This document shows, in pieces, positions 34,991-46,900 of a DNA stretch of 64,000 bases. The DNA is from DATJKD01 sp963834855 (lineage in GTDB: Bacteria; Pseudomonadota; Gammaproteobacteria; Steroidobacterales; Steroidobacteraceae): assembly GCA_963834855.1 (NCBI GenBank), contig CAWIDH010000031.1, forward strand, positions 99,052 through 163,051, written 5' to 3'. A program made the translations under genes and the position numbers. The notes beneath the pieces were generated by a model, which searched no databases, was not told where the DNA came from, and worked only from the letters and a program-made list of their open reading frames with translations. How positions within the stretch are numbered: the first letter of the stretch is position 1; each line of letters starts with the position of its first letter.

Positions 34991-35917
34991 TCAATCCCTG
35001 GAGAAGTAGTCGGCCGACTGGTAGACGCCGGTGCGCTGCTTCTCGATCTGCATCAGGAGGTCATTCGCAAGGCTGCTTGCGCCGAAGCGGAACCACTCGG
35101 GCGTCATCCAGGCCTCGCCCAGCGTCTCGCGCAGCATGACGAGATAGTGGATCGCCTGCTTCGCCTTCGCGATGCCGCCGGCGGGCTTCATGCCCACCAT
35201 GCGGCCGGTCGCCCGATAATGATCGCGGATTGCCTGCAGCATGACGAGCGTGACCGGCATCGTCGCGGCAGGCTGGATCTTGCCGGTGGAGGTCTTGATG
35301 AAATCCGCCCCCGCGTGGATCGCGAGTACGCTTGCGCGGCGCACGCGGTCGAGCGTGCCGAGCTCGCCGGTCTCGAGGATGACCTTGAGATGCGCGGCGC
35401 CGCAGGCCTCCTTGACCGCCACGATCTCGTCGAACACGCGCTGGTATTCGCCCTGCAGGAACGCGCCGCGGGCGATCACCATGTCGATCTCATCGGCGCC
35501 TTCGTCGACCGCGATGCGGGTCTCCTCGAGCTTGATCGAAAGCGGCGCCATGCCGCTCGGGAACGCCGTCGCCACCGAGGCCACCTTGATGTCGTGACCG
35601 GCAAGCGCCCGCCGGGCGACGCCCACCATCGTCGGATAGACGCAGACCGCCGCGACGTGAGGCAGCCCCGGCGTCGCGCTGTGCAGATGTACAGCCTTGC
35701 GGCAGAGCTGTGTCACCTTGCCGGGCGTGTCCTGTCCTTCGAGCGTCGTCAGGTCGATCATGCTGAGCGCGAGCTTGAGCGCGTGGACCTTCGAGTCCTT
35801 CTTGATGCTGCGCGTGCAGAATCGCGCGACGCGCTCCTCGACGCCGACCTGATCGACCCGGGTCACCCGGTCGAGCGCCGGCAGCCTCGGCGGAATGCGA
35901 TCGATGGCCGTGCTCAT
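34991..35917 (-). CDS. deoC: Deoxyribose-phosphate aldolase
   Basis: 308 residues. The DeoC core is clear: TTLEGQDTPGKV, AAVCVYPTMV, VASVATAFPSG, EIDMVIARGAFL, LKVILETGEL and the Schiff-base lysine in ADFIKTSTGK (about 214), then MVGMKPAGGI. Longer at the N-terminus than the about 250-residue E. coli enzyme, like the DERA of this type found in many proteobacteria. Cleaves 2-deoxyribose-5-phosphate to glyceraldehyde-3-phosphate and acetaldehyde. The ALDH gene starts within a few nt of its stop. Confidence 0.95.
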   Translation of the reverse strand: MSTAIDRIPPRLPALDRVTRVDQVGVEERVARFCTRSIKKDSKVHALKLALSMIDLTTLEGQDTPGKVTQLCRKAVHLHSATPGLPHVAAVCVYPTMVGVARRALAGHDIKVASVATAFPSGMAPLSIKLEETRIAVDEGADEIDMVIARGAFLQGEYQRVFDEIVAVKEACGAAHLKVILETGELGTLDRVRRASVLAIHAGADFIKTSTGKIQPAATMPVTLVMLQAIRDHYRATGRMVGMKPAGGIAKAKQAIHYLVMLRETLGEAWMTPEWFRFGASSLANDLLMQIEKQRTGVYQSADYFSRD

Positions 35918-35936
35918 GGCTCGCCGCGACCGCGGA

Positions 35937-36650
35937 TCACGCGGCGCCCACTGCCGTATCGAGGCCGAGCCGGATCATCTCGTCGAAGCCGGTCTGCCGC
36001 TCGGTCGACGTGAGCGCCGCGCCGCTCGGGATATCGTCGCTCACGGTGCAGATGGCGAGCGCCTCTACGCCGAACTCGGCGGCCACGCCGTAGATGCCGG
36101 CGGCTTCCATCTCGACCCCCACGATGCCGTATTTGCGCATCACCTCGAACATCTCGGGCTCCGGGGTGTAGAACAGGTCTGCCGAGAAAACGTTGCCGAC
36201 GTGGAAACGGAGGCCGCCCTTCTCGGCCAGCCGCGCAGCGTCGCGCACCAGGCGGAAGCTCGCGATCGCCGCGAAATCGTAGCCCCGGAACCGCATCCGG
36301 TTGACGCCGGAATCGGTGGACGCACCCATGGCGATCACGATGTCGCGCAACCGGACTGAAGTGTGCACCGAGCCGCAGCTTCCGACGCGGATGATCCGCT
36401 TGACGCCGTACTCGGCGCATAGCTCGTGGCAATAGATCGACGCCGACGGGATCCCCATGCCCGAGGCCATGACCGAACATCGCTCGCCGCGATAACGGCC
36501 GGTGTAACCCCACATGTTGCGCACGTCGTTGACGCGTCGGACGTCCTCCAGGTAGTTCTCTGCGACGAACTGGGCCCGCAGCGGGTCGCCGGGCATCAGG
36601 ACGGTCTCGGCGAAATCGCCCGGCTGGGCGTTGATGTGCTTGGTGGCCAT
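35937..36650 (-). CDS. deoD: Purine-nucleoside phosphorylase (DeoD type)
   Basis: 237 residues, the hexameric bacterial type. MPGDPLRAQFVAE (phosphate site), VMASGMGIPSASIYCHEL, RVGSCGS, VEMEAAGIYGVAAEFG and CTVSDDIPSG (the catalytic Asp) are all present. Splits purine (deoxy)nucleosides to base and (deoxy)ribose-1-phosphate. First gene of the minus-strand deoD-deoC-ALDH-ALDH unit and divergent from the TonB receptor. Confidence 0.96.
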   Translation of the reverse strand: MATKHINAQPGDFAETVLMPGDPLRAQFVAENYLEDVRRVNDVRNMWGYTGRYRGERCSVMASGMGIPSASIYCHELCAEYGVKRIIRVGSCGSVHTSVRLRDIVIAMGASTDSGVNRMRFRGYDFAAIASFRLVRDAARLAEKGGLRFHVGNVFSADLFYTPEPEMFEVMRKYGIVGVEMEAAGIYGVAAEFGVEALAICTVSDDIPSGAALTSTERQTGFDEMIRLGLDTAVGAA

Positions 36651-36762
36651 GGATGAAGGCGCGGGTCGTCGATTCTACACACGATGTGCCGAAAGTGTAT
36701 CCGGCGGCGGGTCGGTCGACGCCACTGTTGTTGCATTCTGGATTCGGCTGGCGCGAAACGCC

Positions 36763-36768
36763 TATACT
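36763..36768 (+). promoter_or_regulatory. Candidate -10 box upstream of the second TonB receptor
   Basis: TATACT in the 185-nt divergent gap between deoD and the TonB receptor, 68 nt before the proposed TTG start. No clean -35 at 16-18 nt. Confidence 0.25.
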
Positions 36769-36835
36769 CCGCGCCACGCTTGTGTCGCGCGAAATCCACG
36801 CGCGGCCCGTCACTGGATCACACAGGGAGATCGTC

Positions 36836-39075
36836 TTGGCACCGAAAACCACTTCGTTTCGGCCGTTGGCCCGCGCTTGTTCACAGGTCCTCGCCGCGGC
36901 CGCGCTCGCGGCCGGCACGGCCCAGGCTCAGGAGGCCGGCCAGCTCGAGGAAGTCATCGTCACCGCGCAACGTCGCGCGGAGAACATGCAGGAGGTGCCG
37001 ATCTCGGTATCCGCGCTCGAGGGCGAGCGGATGGACGCGCTGTTCGAGGGCGGCGAAGACATCCGAGCCCTTGCAACGCGCGTGCCGAGCCTGTATGCCG
37101 AGTCGTCGAACGGCCGGATTTCGCCGAGATTCTATATTCGAGGCCTCGGCAACACCGACTTCGACCTTGCGGCCTCGCAGCCCGTGTCCATCGTCGTAGA
37201 TGAGGTCGTTCTCGAGAACGTCGTCCTGAAGAGTTCGCCGCTTTTCGACATCGAGCGCGTGGAGGTGCTGCGCGGTCCGCAGGGCACGCTGTTCGGGCGC
37301 AACACGCCTGCAGGCATCGTCAAGTTCGACACCGTGAAGCCCAGCCAGGAGTTCGATGCCAACATCGCGCTGAGCTATGGCGAGCTCGAAACCGTCAACG
37401 CACAGGGCGCAGTCGGCGGCGGCCTGACCGACTCGGCCTCGGCGCGGCTCTCGGTGCTCTATCAGTCGCGCGGCAACTGGATCGACAACGACTTCACGGG
37501 CGAGGACGACGCGATGGGCGAGTACGACGAGCTCGCCTGGCGTGGCCAGTTGCTGCTCGAGCCTACCGAGTCGTTCAGCGCGCTTTTCAACATCCATGGC
37601 CGCGATATCGACGGGACCTCGTCGATCTTCCGCGCCAACGTCCTGGGCCCGGGCAGCGACGGCTTCAACTCGAATTACGATCGCGACACGGTCTGCTTTG
37701 ACGAGGGCGACAACAACCCGCAGGAGGCGGAGGGGCTCGGCGGGTCGATGCGGCTCGAGTACGACTTCGACGGCGACACGACCCTGACGTCAATCACCGC
37801 CTACGAGGAAACCGAGAGCAGCAGCCTCGGCGACATCGACGGTGGCTTCGGTGCGGACTTCCTCGGATTTGCCGGTCCCTGCCCGCCGGGCAGCCAGCCG
37901 CGGCGATACCTGCATCCCGTTCCCGTCGACGACCCAGGACGGGATCGATGACCTCGACCAGTTCACGCAGGAGTTCCGCCTTGCCTCCCAGGCGAGCGAG
38001 CAGCTCTTCTGGCAGGCGGGCGCGTATTACTTCGACTCGGAGTTTACGGTGACGACGCTGCCGTTCAGTCCGCTGTTCCCGCCTTCGACCACCGTCACGC
38101 ACGAGAACACCGCCTGGGCGGTGTTCGCGCACCTGGCGTACGACGTCTCGGATGCGCTAACGGTGTCGGGCGGCCTGCGATACACCGACGACGACAAGGA
38201 CTTCTCCGCCGCCGGGTCGCCCGCAGCGTCGCGGTCCGTGTCCGACGAACAGGTCAGCGGCGACGTGAGCCTGCTGTTCCGCGTGAGCGACGGCTTCAAC
38301 GTCTATGGCCGGTATGCGCGCGGTTTCCGCGCACCGACGATTCAGGGTCGCGACGTCGCGTTCGGCGCGGCAGCCCTCGGTCGCCGACTCGGAGACCATC
38401 GACTCGTTCGAAGCCGGGTTCAAGTCGGACCTGGCCGATAACCGCGTGCGGCTGAACGGCGCGGTGTTCTACTACGAGGTCAAGGACCTGCAACTTACGG
38501 CGATCGGCGGCACCGCGAACCTCGTCCAGCTCGTCAACGCAGACAAGGGCACCGGCGCGGGGTTCGAGCTCGATGGCGAGTTCCTGGTCACCGACAACCT
38601 GCTGCTGACCGCGGGACTCAGCTACGTGGACACCGAGATCGACGACAGTCAGCTGGTCGCCGGGACCTGCGGTACCGGCATGTGCACGGTGCTCGACCCC
38701 GTCAATGCCAACGGCCGCGCGATCATCGACGGCAACCCGTTCCCGCAGGCGCCGGAGTACATCGCCACCGTCACGGCCCGGTACGGCTTGCCGGTGGGCG
38801 ACAGCGGTGAGTTCTTCGTCTTCACGGACTGGGCCTTCCAGGGCGAGACGCATTTCTTCATCTACGACGCCACGGAGTTCAAGAGCGAAGACACGTTCGA
38901 GGGCGGCCTGCGCATCGGCTACTCGATGAACGATGGGCAGTACGAGGTCGCGGTGTTCGGCCGCAACATCACCGACGAAGAGAACGTCAAGGGCGCCATC
39001 GACTTCAACAACCTGACGGGCTTCGACAACGAACCGCGCGTGATCGGCGTGTCGTTCCGCGCGAACTTCGACTGA
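36836..39075 (+). CDS. TonB-dependent outer-membrane receptor, two apparent +1 frameshifts
   Basis: About 745 residues when three frames are joined. TTG start with GGGAGA upstream; signal-like segment ending AGTAQAQ; TonB-box/plug EEVIVTAQRRAENMQEVPISVSAL; IERVEVLRGPQGTLFGRNTPAGIV; barrel to a C-terminal VSFRANFD. Breaks are near 37899 (extra C, giving GCCGCGGC) and near 38370 (extra G). Flanked by deoD and a nucleoside-type deaminase lipoprotein, so nucleosides or their derivatives are plausible ligands. Confidence 0.88.
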
Positions 39076-39083
39076 GCCTGAGG

Positions 39084-40544
39084 GTGTCCGGCCGGACGGG
39101 CAGGGCGCGCCTGACGGCGCGCCCGTCGCTCCTCGTCCTCGCGGCCTTGCTTGCGACAGGGCTCGCGACGGGCTGCGCGGCGCAGTCCGGGAGCGACGGG
39201 ACTGTCCTCGTCGACCTGATCGTCGAGGGCGATCACGTCCTCACGATGGAGGCGACACAGCCGGCGTTCGCGGACGCCGCCGTGGCGGTCGACGGCGGCT
39301 ACATCGTCGCCATCGGACCGCGCGACGAGATCAGCCGGCGCTACCGGGCCCGGGAGACGCTCGACGGTACCGGCCGCGTGGTGATGCCCGGCCTGATCAA
39401 CGGCCACGCGCATTCCGCCATGACGCTCATGCGCGGCATCGCGGACGACCGCGAGCTCATGGACTGGCTGCGCAACTTCATCTTCCCGACCGAGGTGCGC
39501 TTCGTCGATCCGGCGTTCGTGCGGATCGGCACCGAGCTCGCCTGCTGGGAGATGATCCGCGGCGGCACGACGACCTTCGTCGACATGTACTACTACCCGG
39601 ACGCCGTCGCGGAGGCGGTGGAGAGTTGCGGATTGCGGGTGCTGGTTGCGCCCACGGTGATCGACCAGAAGAGCCCCGACGCCGCGGATGCGGCCGATTC
39701 ACTGCGCGTGGCAGCCGAGTTCGTCGGACGCTGGAAGGGGCGCAACAGCCGGATCATCCCGATCCTGGGCGCGCATTCCGTCTACACGATGAAGCCCGCG
39801 CAACTCACGGCCGTGCGCGCAAAGGCGCGCGAGCTTGGCGTGCCGGTCAGCATCCACCTCGCAGAGTCACGCTTCGAGATCGACTACGCGCAGAAGAACT
39901 ACTCGACGACCCCGGTCGACCTGCTCGAGGACATCGGCTTCCTCGACGGCCCGACGATCGGCGCGCACGTCATCTATCCCGCCGACGCGGAGATCCCCAT
40001 CCTCGCTCGACACCGTGTCGGGGTGATCCACAACCCGACCTCGAACATGAAGATCTCCTCGGGTGTCGCGCCCGTCGCACGAATGCTCGAGGCCGGGATC
40101 GCGGTGGGGCTCGGGACGGATGGCGCCGCGACCAACAACGACCTCGACCTCTGGGAGGAGATGCGGCTCGCGGCCTTCCTGCAGAAAGTCTCCACGATGG
40201 ACCCGACGGTCGTACCGGCGAAGACGGCGCTCCGGATGGCCACCGCGGGCGGTGCGGAGGCGATCGGCCTCGGCGCGGAGATCGGCTCGCTGACCGTCGG
40301 ACGCCGCGCGGACCTGATCCAGGTCTCGCTCGACGACCTCCATTTCACGCCGTTGTACGACCTGGTCTCGCATCTCGTCTACGTCGCCGACGAGCAGGAT
40401 GTGACGAGCGTGGTCGTGGACGGCAAGGTCGTGATGCGCGACGGCACGGTGCTGACGGTGGACGTTGCGCGGGTGCGGGCCGAGGCCGGCGCGCTCGCGG
40501 AGCGGATTCGCGCGTCGCTCATCGAGAAGGACACGACTCACTAG
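39084..40544 (+). CDS. Lipoprotein amidohydrolase of the MTA/SAH deaminase (TrzA/ATZ) family
   Basis: 486 residues, GTG start directly after the TonB gene (8 nt). N-terminal signal with a lipobox (LATGLATGC), so it is likely anchored in the periplasm. Metal centre motifs: GHAHS (HxH), GAHSVY, HLAES and GTDGAATNNDLD (catalytic Asp). The family deaminates methylthioadenosine, S-adenosylhomocysteine, guanine or triazines. A periplasmic member beside a TonB receptor and deo genes suggests deamination of incoming adenine- or guanine-type nucleosides before uptake. Confidence 0.88.
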   Translation: MSGRTGRARLTARPSLLVLAALLATGLATGCAAQSGSDGTVLVDLIVEGDHVLTMEATQPAFADAAVAVDGGYIVAIGPRDEISRRYRARETLDGTGRVVMPGLINGHAHSAMTLMRGIADDRELMDWLRNFIFPTEVRFVDPAFVRIGTELACWEMIRGGTTTFVDMYYYPDAVAEAVESCGLRVLVAPTVIDQKSPDAADAADSLRVAAEFVGRWKGRNSRIIPILGAHSVYTMKPAQLTAVRAKARELGVPVSIHLAESRFEIDYAQKNYSTTPVDLLEDIGFLDGPTIGAHVIYPADAEIPILARHRVGVIHNPTSNMKISSGVAPVARMLEAGIAVGLGTDGAATNNDLDLWEEMRLAAFLQKVSTMDPTVVPAKTALRMATAGGAEAIGLGAEIGSLTVGRRADLIQVSLDDLHFTPLYDLVSHLVYVADEQDVTSVVVDGKVVMRDGTVLTVDVARVRAEAGALAERIRASLIEKDTTH

Positions 40545-40903
40545 CGGCCCGTTTGGATGCCCCTCAGCTCACCGGAACGGCACCGGCAGTCATGGCCTCG
40601 CGAGATGTAGGAAATTTCCGGCAGCATCAAGCGACATTTTTTGGCTAAACGCCGGCTCGGAACGGAGTAGCATACACCCGTCCAATCGCTAGGGGCTAAA
40701 ACCCGTTAAGCAGGCGGACAGGTGAAGGGCCACAAACTGGTGGCCCTTTGTCTTTTGGACTCATCCTTCTGCGGGGGTTGAACGGCCGGCCGGCCGGATA
40801 CACTCTCGCTACCCCACGCCTTTCCATAACTCCGTGACACGGCTGGGAAGCTCCGCGCACATCCGCGTGCGCGGCCCGTTGCGCGGCCGTCGGGAGTGAG
40901 AGC
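40545..40903 (+). other. 359-nt intergenic region between the amidohydrolase and glucan synthase genes
   Basis: Contains a clear intrinsic terminator (40725-40756) preceded by about 50 nt with possible small pairings (GGG-CTAAAA-CCC; GTCC with GGAC), then about 145 nt of leader with no ORF. The terminator could end the TonB/amidohydrolase transcript, an independent small RNA starting near 40675, or attenuate the glucan synthase. I recognise no known riboswitch class in it. Confidence 0.5.
40725..40756 (+). terminator. Intrinsic terminator
   Basis: 9-bp stem AAGGGCCAC/GTGGCCCTT (40725-40733 with 40740-40748), loop AAACTG, followed by TGTCTTTT. Confidence 0.85.
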
Positions 40904-43900
40904 TTGAAACTGACGGGCGCCAGTCTGCTTGCTCACGTGCGATACGCAGTCGCAAGGCTGCGGCCGAACGACCTGTCCTCCGAAGCCGCGCTGGCAGAAC
41001 CTCCCCTGCGGTCGGAGCTCCTGAGTGCCGACCAGCTGGAGCAGCGCGGTCGGGATCTCGCAGGTATCCACACCGTGTCGCAGCGTCGCGGAACGGACAA
41101 GCTGTTGCCGCGGCTGACCGCCAACGAGGACATCCTGCGCGCCACCTTTGCGCAGTTGACCGAGGCGATCGCTGCCGATCGACGGGTGACGCCGGCCAGC
41201 GAGTGGTTGCTCGACAACTTCTACCTGGTCGAGGAGCAGATCCGCACCGCAAGGCGGCACCTGCCGCGCAACTACAGCCGCGAGCTACCGCAGCTGGCGG
41301 CCGGCTCGTGCGCGGGATTCCCGCGCGTCTATGACATCGCGCTCGAGACGATCGCGCATGGAGACGGACGGGTCGACCTGGAAAGACTGAAGCGATTTAT
41401 CGCCGCCTACGAAGGCGTGACGGCTCTGAAGCTCGGCGAGCTCTGGGCGATCCCCATCATGCTGCGCCTCGCATTGATCGAGAATATCCGCCGCGTGGCA
41501 CTGCGCATCACGGCTGGCCGGATCGACCGCGACCTCGCGGAAGTCTGGGCCCGCAGGATGATCGGCACTGTCGAGCGTGACCCCAAGGACCTGATCCTGG
41601 TGATCGCGGACATGGCGCGCTCGGAACCGCCGATGTCTGCGCCCTTCGTATCCGAGTTCGTCCGCTTGCTGCAGGGACAGAGCCCCGCCCTCGGGCTTGC
41701 GCTCAGCTGGATCGAGCAACGATTGGCGGAACCCGGCCTCACGACGGCCCAGCTGATCCAGGCAGGCAACCAGAACCAGGCGGCCGACCAGGTGACGGTC
41801 GGCAATTCGATCGGGAGCCTGCGGTATATCGCGTCAGTCGACTGGCGCAGCTTCGTCGAAGCCGTGAGCGAGGTCGACCAGGTTCTGCGGACCGACCCGG
41901 CCGGCGCGTACGAGGGGATGGATTTTGCAACCCGCAACCGTTACCGCCAGGTAATCGAACGCATCGCGAAGCGGAGCAGGAAATCGGAGCGTGAAATCGC
42001 CGAAGCGGCGATCCGGCTGGCGAGCGACGCCGCGGCTCGCGCTGGCGCCGATGACATCGAGGACCCGCGGCGCGCACACGTAGGCTACTACCTGATCGAT
42101 CGAGGACTGCGTGAGCTCGAGCGGCTGGCGCGATTCCACCGTCCAGTGTCCGAAGTCGTGCGCGACACGGTGGGGCGAGCGCCGCTGCTCGCCTATCTCG
42201 GCGCGATCGTGCTGATCACGATCCTGACGAGTGCGGTGCTGCTGCCAGCCGCCGGCAACGCGAGCGGATGGCGACTCGCGATCTACGTGGCTGCCGCGGT
42301 GCTCGCGACCAGCCAGCTGGCGGTTGCGCTGGTGAACTGGCTCGCAACGCTGTTCGTGGCGCCGCGTGCGCTGCCGCGGATGGACTTCTCGACGGCCATC
42401 CCGTTGACCTCGCGCACACTGGTGATCGTCCCGACGTTTCTCACCACGATTGCGGGCATCGATGACCTGGTCGAAGCGCTCGAGGTCCGCTTCCTTGCCA
42501 ATCGGGATTCCAGCCTTCGCTTCGGTTTGCTGACGGATTTTCCGGATGCCGACGCTGAGACGCTCCCGGCGGACGACACGCTGCTGCGTCATGCTCGCAT
42601 GTGCGTCGAAGGGCTGAACGGGCAATACGGCGACGATATTTTCTATCTCTTCCACCGACCGCGGCGGTGGAACGCCGGCGAACGGGTGTGGATGGGATAC
42701 GAGCGCAAGCGGGGAAAACTCGCCGACCTGAACTGGCTGCTGCGCAAAGGCGCGTCGGAGTCGGCGGCCGAGCGATTCTCGCTGGTCGTCGGCGACATCG
42801 AGGCGCTCGCGAACACGCGCTACGTGATTACTCTCGATACGGATACGCAGCTTCCGCGCGACGCCGCCCATGAGCTCGTCGGCACGATGGCGCACCCGTT
42901 GAACCGCCCCGGTTACGACCCGGCGGGACAGCGGGTATGCAGGGGCTACGGGATCCTGCAGCCGAGAGTGAGTCCGAGTCTGCCGGGAACCAGCCGCTCC
43001 ATATATGCGCGCCTGTACAGCGGCGATGCCGGCATCGATCCCTACACGCGCACGGTTTCCGACCTCTATCAGGACTGGTTCGGCGAAGGATCGTTCATCG
43101 GCAAGGGCATCTACGATGTCGACGCATTCGAGCAGGCGCTCAACGGCAGATTCCCCGAAAACCGGATCCTCAGTCACGACCTGCTCGAGGGCTGTTATGC
43201 GCGTTCCGGGCTGCTCAGCGACATCGAGGTGTTCGAGGATCACCCTGCGTCGTACCTGACTGACGTGTCGCGCCGTCATCGCTGGATCCGTGGCGACTGG
43301 CAGATCGCGAGCTGGCTGTTGCCGTGGGTGCCGGTGGGAGACGGTCGCCTGCAACGAAACCCGCTTTCGGCACTCTCGCTGTGGAAGATCGCCGACAACC
43401 TGCGCCGCAGCCTGGTACCCGTGGCGCTGCTTCTGCTGTTGCTGGCCGGGTGGCTGATCCTGCCATCGCCGCGGCTCTGGACCTTAGGTGTCGCCGGCGT
43501 GCTTTTCGCGCCGGCATTTCTCGGCTTCATACAGCAGTTGTTCCGCAAGCCTCCCGACAGCGTGCTGCGGCTGCACGCCGCAGCAACCCTGCGGTCGGCC
43601 GTGGTGCGGGGCGCCCAGGCGGGGCTTGCACTCGCCTGCCTGCCGCACGAGGCGTTCGTCAATGCCGACGCAGTGCTGCGTACGACGTGGCGAATGCTCG
43701 TGTCCCACCGACGACGGCTCGCATGGAGCCCGTTCGGTGCGCGGTCGCAGGACTCCGTGCCATCGCTGCGGGGATCGTTTCGGCCGATGTGGGTGGCCCC
43801 GGCCGTTGCGACGGCAACGCTTGCCGGACTGGCGGTGTCGCGGCCGGCGGCATTGGCGTGGGCGGCACCTGTACTCGCCCTGTGGTTGTCGGCGCCCGTC

Positions 43901-46900
43901 ATCACCTGGTGGCTGAGCCGGCCGGTGGCGCGGCGCGAGCCGCGTCTGAAGCCGAGCCAGGAAGTCTTTCTCCGCGGTCTGGCTCGGCGCACGTGGGCGT
44001 ACTTCGAGACCTTCGTCGGATCCGAGGACCACTGGCTGCCTCCGGACAACTTCCAGGAGCTGCCGGTACCGAGCGTCGCGCATCGCACATCGCCGACCAA
44101 CATGGGCCTCGCGGTGCTCGCCAACCTGACGGCCTACGATTTCGGCTACCTGACAGCCGGAGGACTGCTCGCGCGTACTTCCAATACGTTTCGCAGCATG
44201 GCGTCTCTCGAGCGATACCGGGGTCATTTCTACAACTGGTACGACACGCGGACTCTGCGGCCGCTGCTGCCGATGTACGTATCGACGGTCGACAGCGGAA
44301 ACCTGGCGAGCTACGTGCTGACGCTGCGTGCCGGTCTGCTGGCGCTGCCCGATGATCCGATCCTGTCGCGGCGCGCACTCGCGGGCCTCGCCGACACGCT
44401 GCACGTGCTGCAGGAGTCGATTGGCGCCGATGCCGGCGCGGCGCTCGCAGCACTCCGGCACGAGGTCGACTCGGGCACGGTCGCTGGCCCCATGCCGCTC
44501 CGCGATGCAAAGCGGCGAATCGACCGGCTGGTCGAGCTCGCCGGCACGCTATCGATCCCCGATGCCGGCTACGACGTGCGCGACACGACGGCCGACACTT
44601 CCCGCACCTCGGACTGGACCGCGATGCTGCTGCGACAGAGTCAGGCCGTCCGTGACGAGCTCGCGTCGCTCGCCCCGTGGCTCTCGCTGCCCGCGGCTCC
44701 GGCGGGGCTCGCGGCGCTGCTGCCGGACACGCGGACGCCGAGCCTCCGTGAAGTTGCCGATCTCGAGTCGAAGCTCTCGCCTGACATCGCGCACTCGCTC
44801 GAAACGTGCGCGGATTCATCCATCCGCGACTGGCTGATCGAGCTGCGCGAATCGGTGGCGGCCGGCAGTGCGGTCGCGCGACAGGCGATCCAAGACAGCG
44901 AACGGCTCGGCGCCCAGGCCGGTGAATTCGCGAACGTGGAACATGGCTTCCTGTACGACCGGAGTCGCCGCCTGTTCCGGATCGGGTTCAACGTCAGCGA
45001 GCGGCGGCTCGATTCGAGCTACTACGACCTGCTCGCGTCCGAAGCGAGACTTTGCAGTTTCCTCGCGATCGCGCAGGGCGCGGTGCCCCAGGAGAGCTGG
45101 TTCGCGCTGGGACGAATGCTGGCGATCGCCGGCGGCGAGCCGGTGCTCGTCTCGTGGAGCGGCTCGATGTTCGAGTACCTGATGCCGCAGCTGGTGATGC
45201 CGAGCTATCCGAACACGCTCATCGACCAGACCAATCGCGCGGCCGTGCAGCGGCAGATCGACTACGGGCGGCAGCGAGGCGTGCCGTGGGGCATCTCCGA
45301 ATCAGGCTACAACTTCGTGGATGCAAATCGCACATACCAGTACCGGGCCTTCGGTGTCCCGGGACTGGGATTGCAACGCGGTCTCGGGGACGACCTGGTC
45401 GTGGCCCCGTACGCCTCAGCGCTCGCATTGATGGTCGAACCCGAGGCTGCCTGCACCAATCTCGAACGCCTCGCGGGCGTCGGCCTGCTCGGCCGGTTCG
45501 GAATGTTCGAGGCGATCGACTACACGCCGAACCGTCTGCCACGCGGGCAGACCGGTGCGATCGTCCACAGCTACATGGCACACCACCAGGCGATGAGCCT
45601 GCTGGCGTTCGCGGACCTGCTGCTGAATCACCCTTTGCACGCGCGCTTCGAGTCGGACCCGGTGTTCAAGGCCACCTTGACACTGCTGCACGAGCGAATA
45701 CCACGGTCGGCGGCCGTGCACCCACATCCGGCTGCGCTCCCCGGCGCGTCGGTTGTGTCCGAGCAGCCGCTGGCCGCGACGCGCGTGATCGCGAGCCCGG
45801 ACACGACCGCCCCGGAGGTGCTGTTGCTGTCGAACGGCCGTTATCACGTGCTGGTAACCGGCGCGGGCGGCGGCTACAGCCGATGGAAGGATCTCGCGGT
45901 CACGCGCTGGCAGGAAGACCCTACGCGTGATCACTGGGGAACCTTCTGCTACATCCGCGACCTGGCGAGCGGCGAGTTCTGGTCGAATGCGTCGCAGCCC
46001 ACGCCACGACGGCCCGAGCACTACGAGGCAATCTTCACCGAAGGGCGGGCGGAATTTCACCGCCAGGATCGGCTCGATGGTGCACTGATCGAAACGCGCA
46101 CCGAGGTCGTCGTCTCGCCGGAGGACGACATCGAGCTGCGCCGCATCAGGATCATCAACCGCTCGCGTGCGCGCCGGGCTGTGGATTTCACGACGTACGC
46201 GGAAGTCGTCATGGCGCCCGCGCCCGCGGATACGCTGCATCCGGCCTTCAGCAAGCTGTTCGTGCAGACCGAGATCCTCAGGCCGAAACGCGCACTGCTC
46301 TGCACGCGCAGGCCGCGCTCCCGCGACGAGCAGCCGGGCTGGATGTTCCACCTGGCGACGGTCCGCGGTGGTCTGCCGGGGGAGCTTTCATTCGAGACGG
46401 ATCGCGCGGCGTTCATCGGTCGCGGCCGAACGGCTGCGAATCCACGCGCGCTCGAGACGAATGAACCGCTGTCCGGCAGAGAAGGCCCGGTTCTTGACCC
46501 GATCGTGGCGATCCAGCAGCAGATCGTCCTGGATCCCGATCAGTCCGTGACGATCGACGTGGTGACCGGCGTCGCCGCCACCCGTGACGACGCGGAGCAT
46601 CTGATCGACCGCTATCAGGACCGGCATCTCGCCGACCGGGTGTTCGGCCTCGCGTGGACGCATAACCAGGTCGTGCTGCGGCAACTGGACATCACGGAAT
46701 CCGAGGCACAGGTCTACCAGCGGCTCGCCGGCGCCGTCGTTTATGCCGGCGCTGCGCTGCGTGCGGACGCGAGCACCGTGCTCAGCAACCGCCGTGGTCA
46801 GTCCAGCCTGTGGGGCTACGCGATCTCGGGCGATCTGCCGATCGTCCTGCTGAAGATCTCCGATCGCGAGAACATCCAGCTCGTCCGGCAGACTGCTGCA

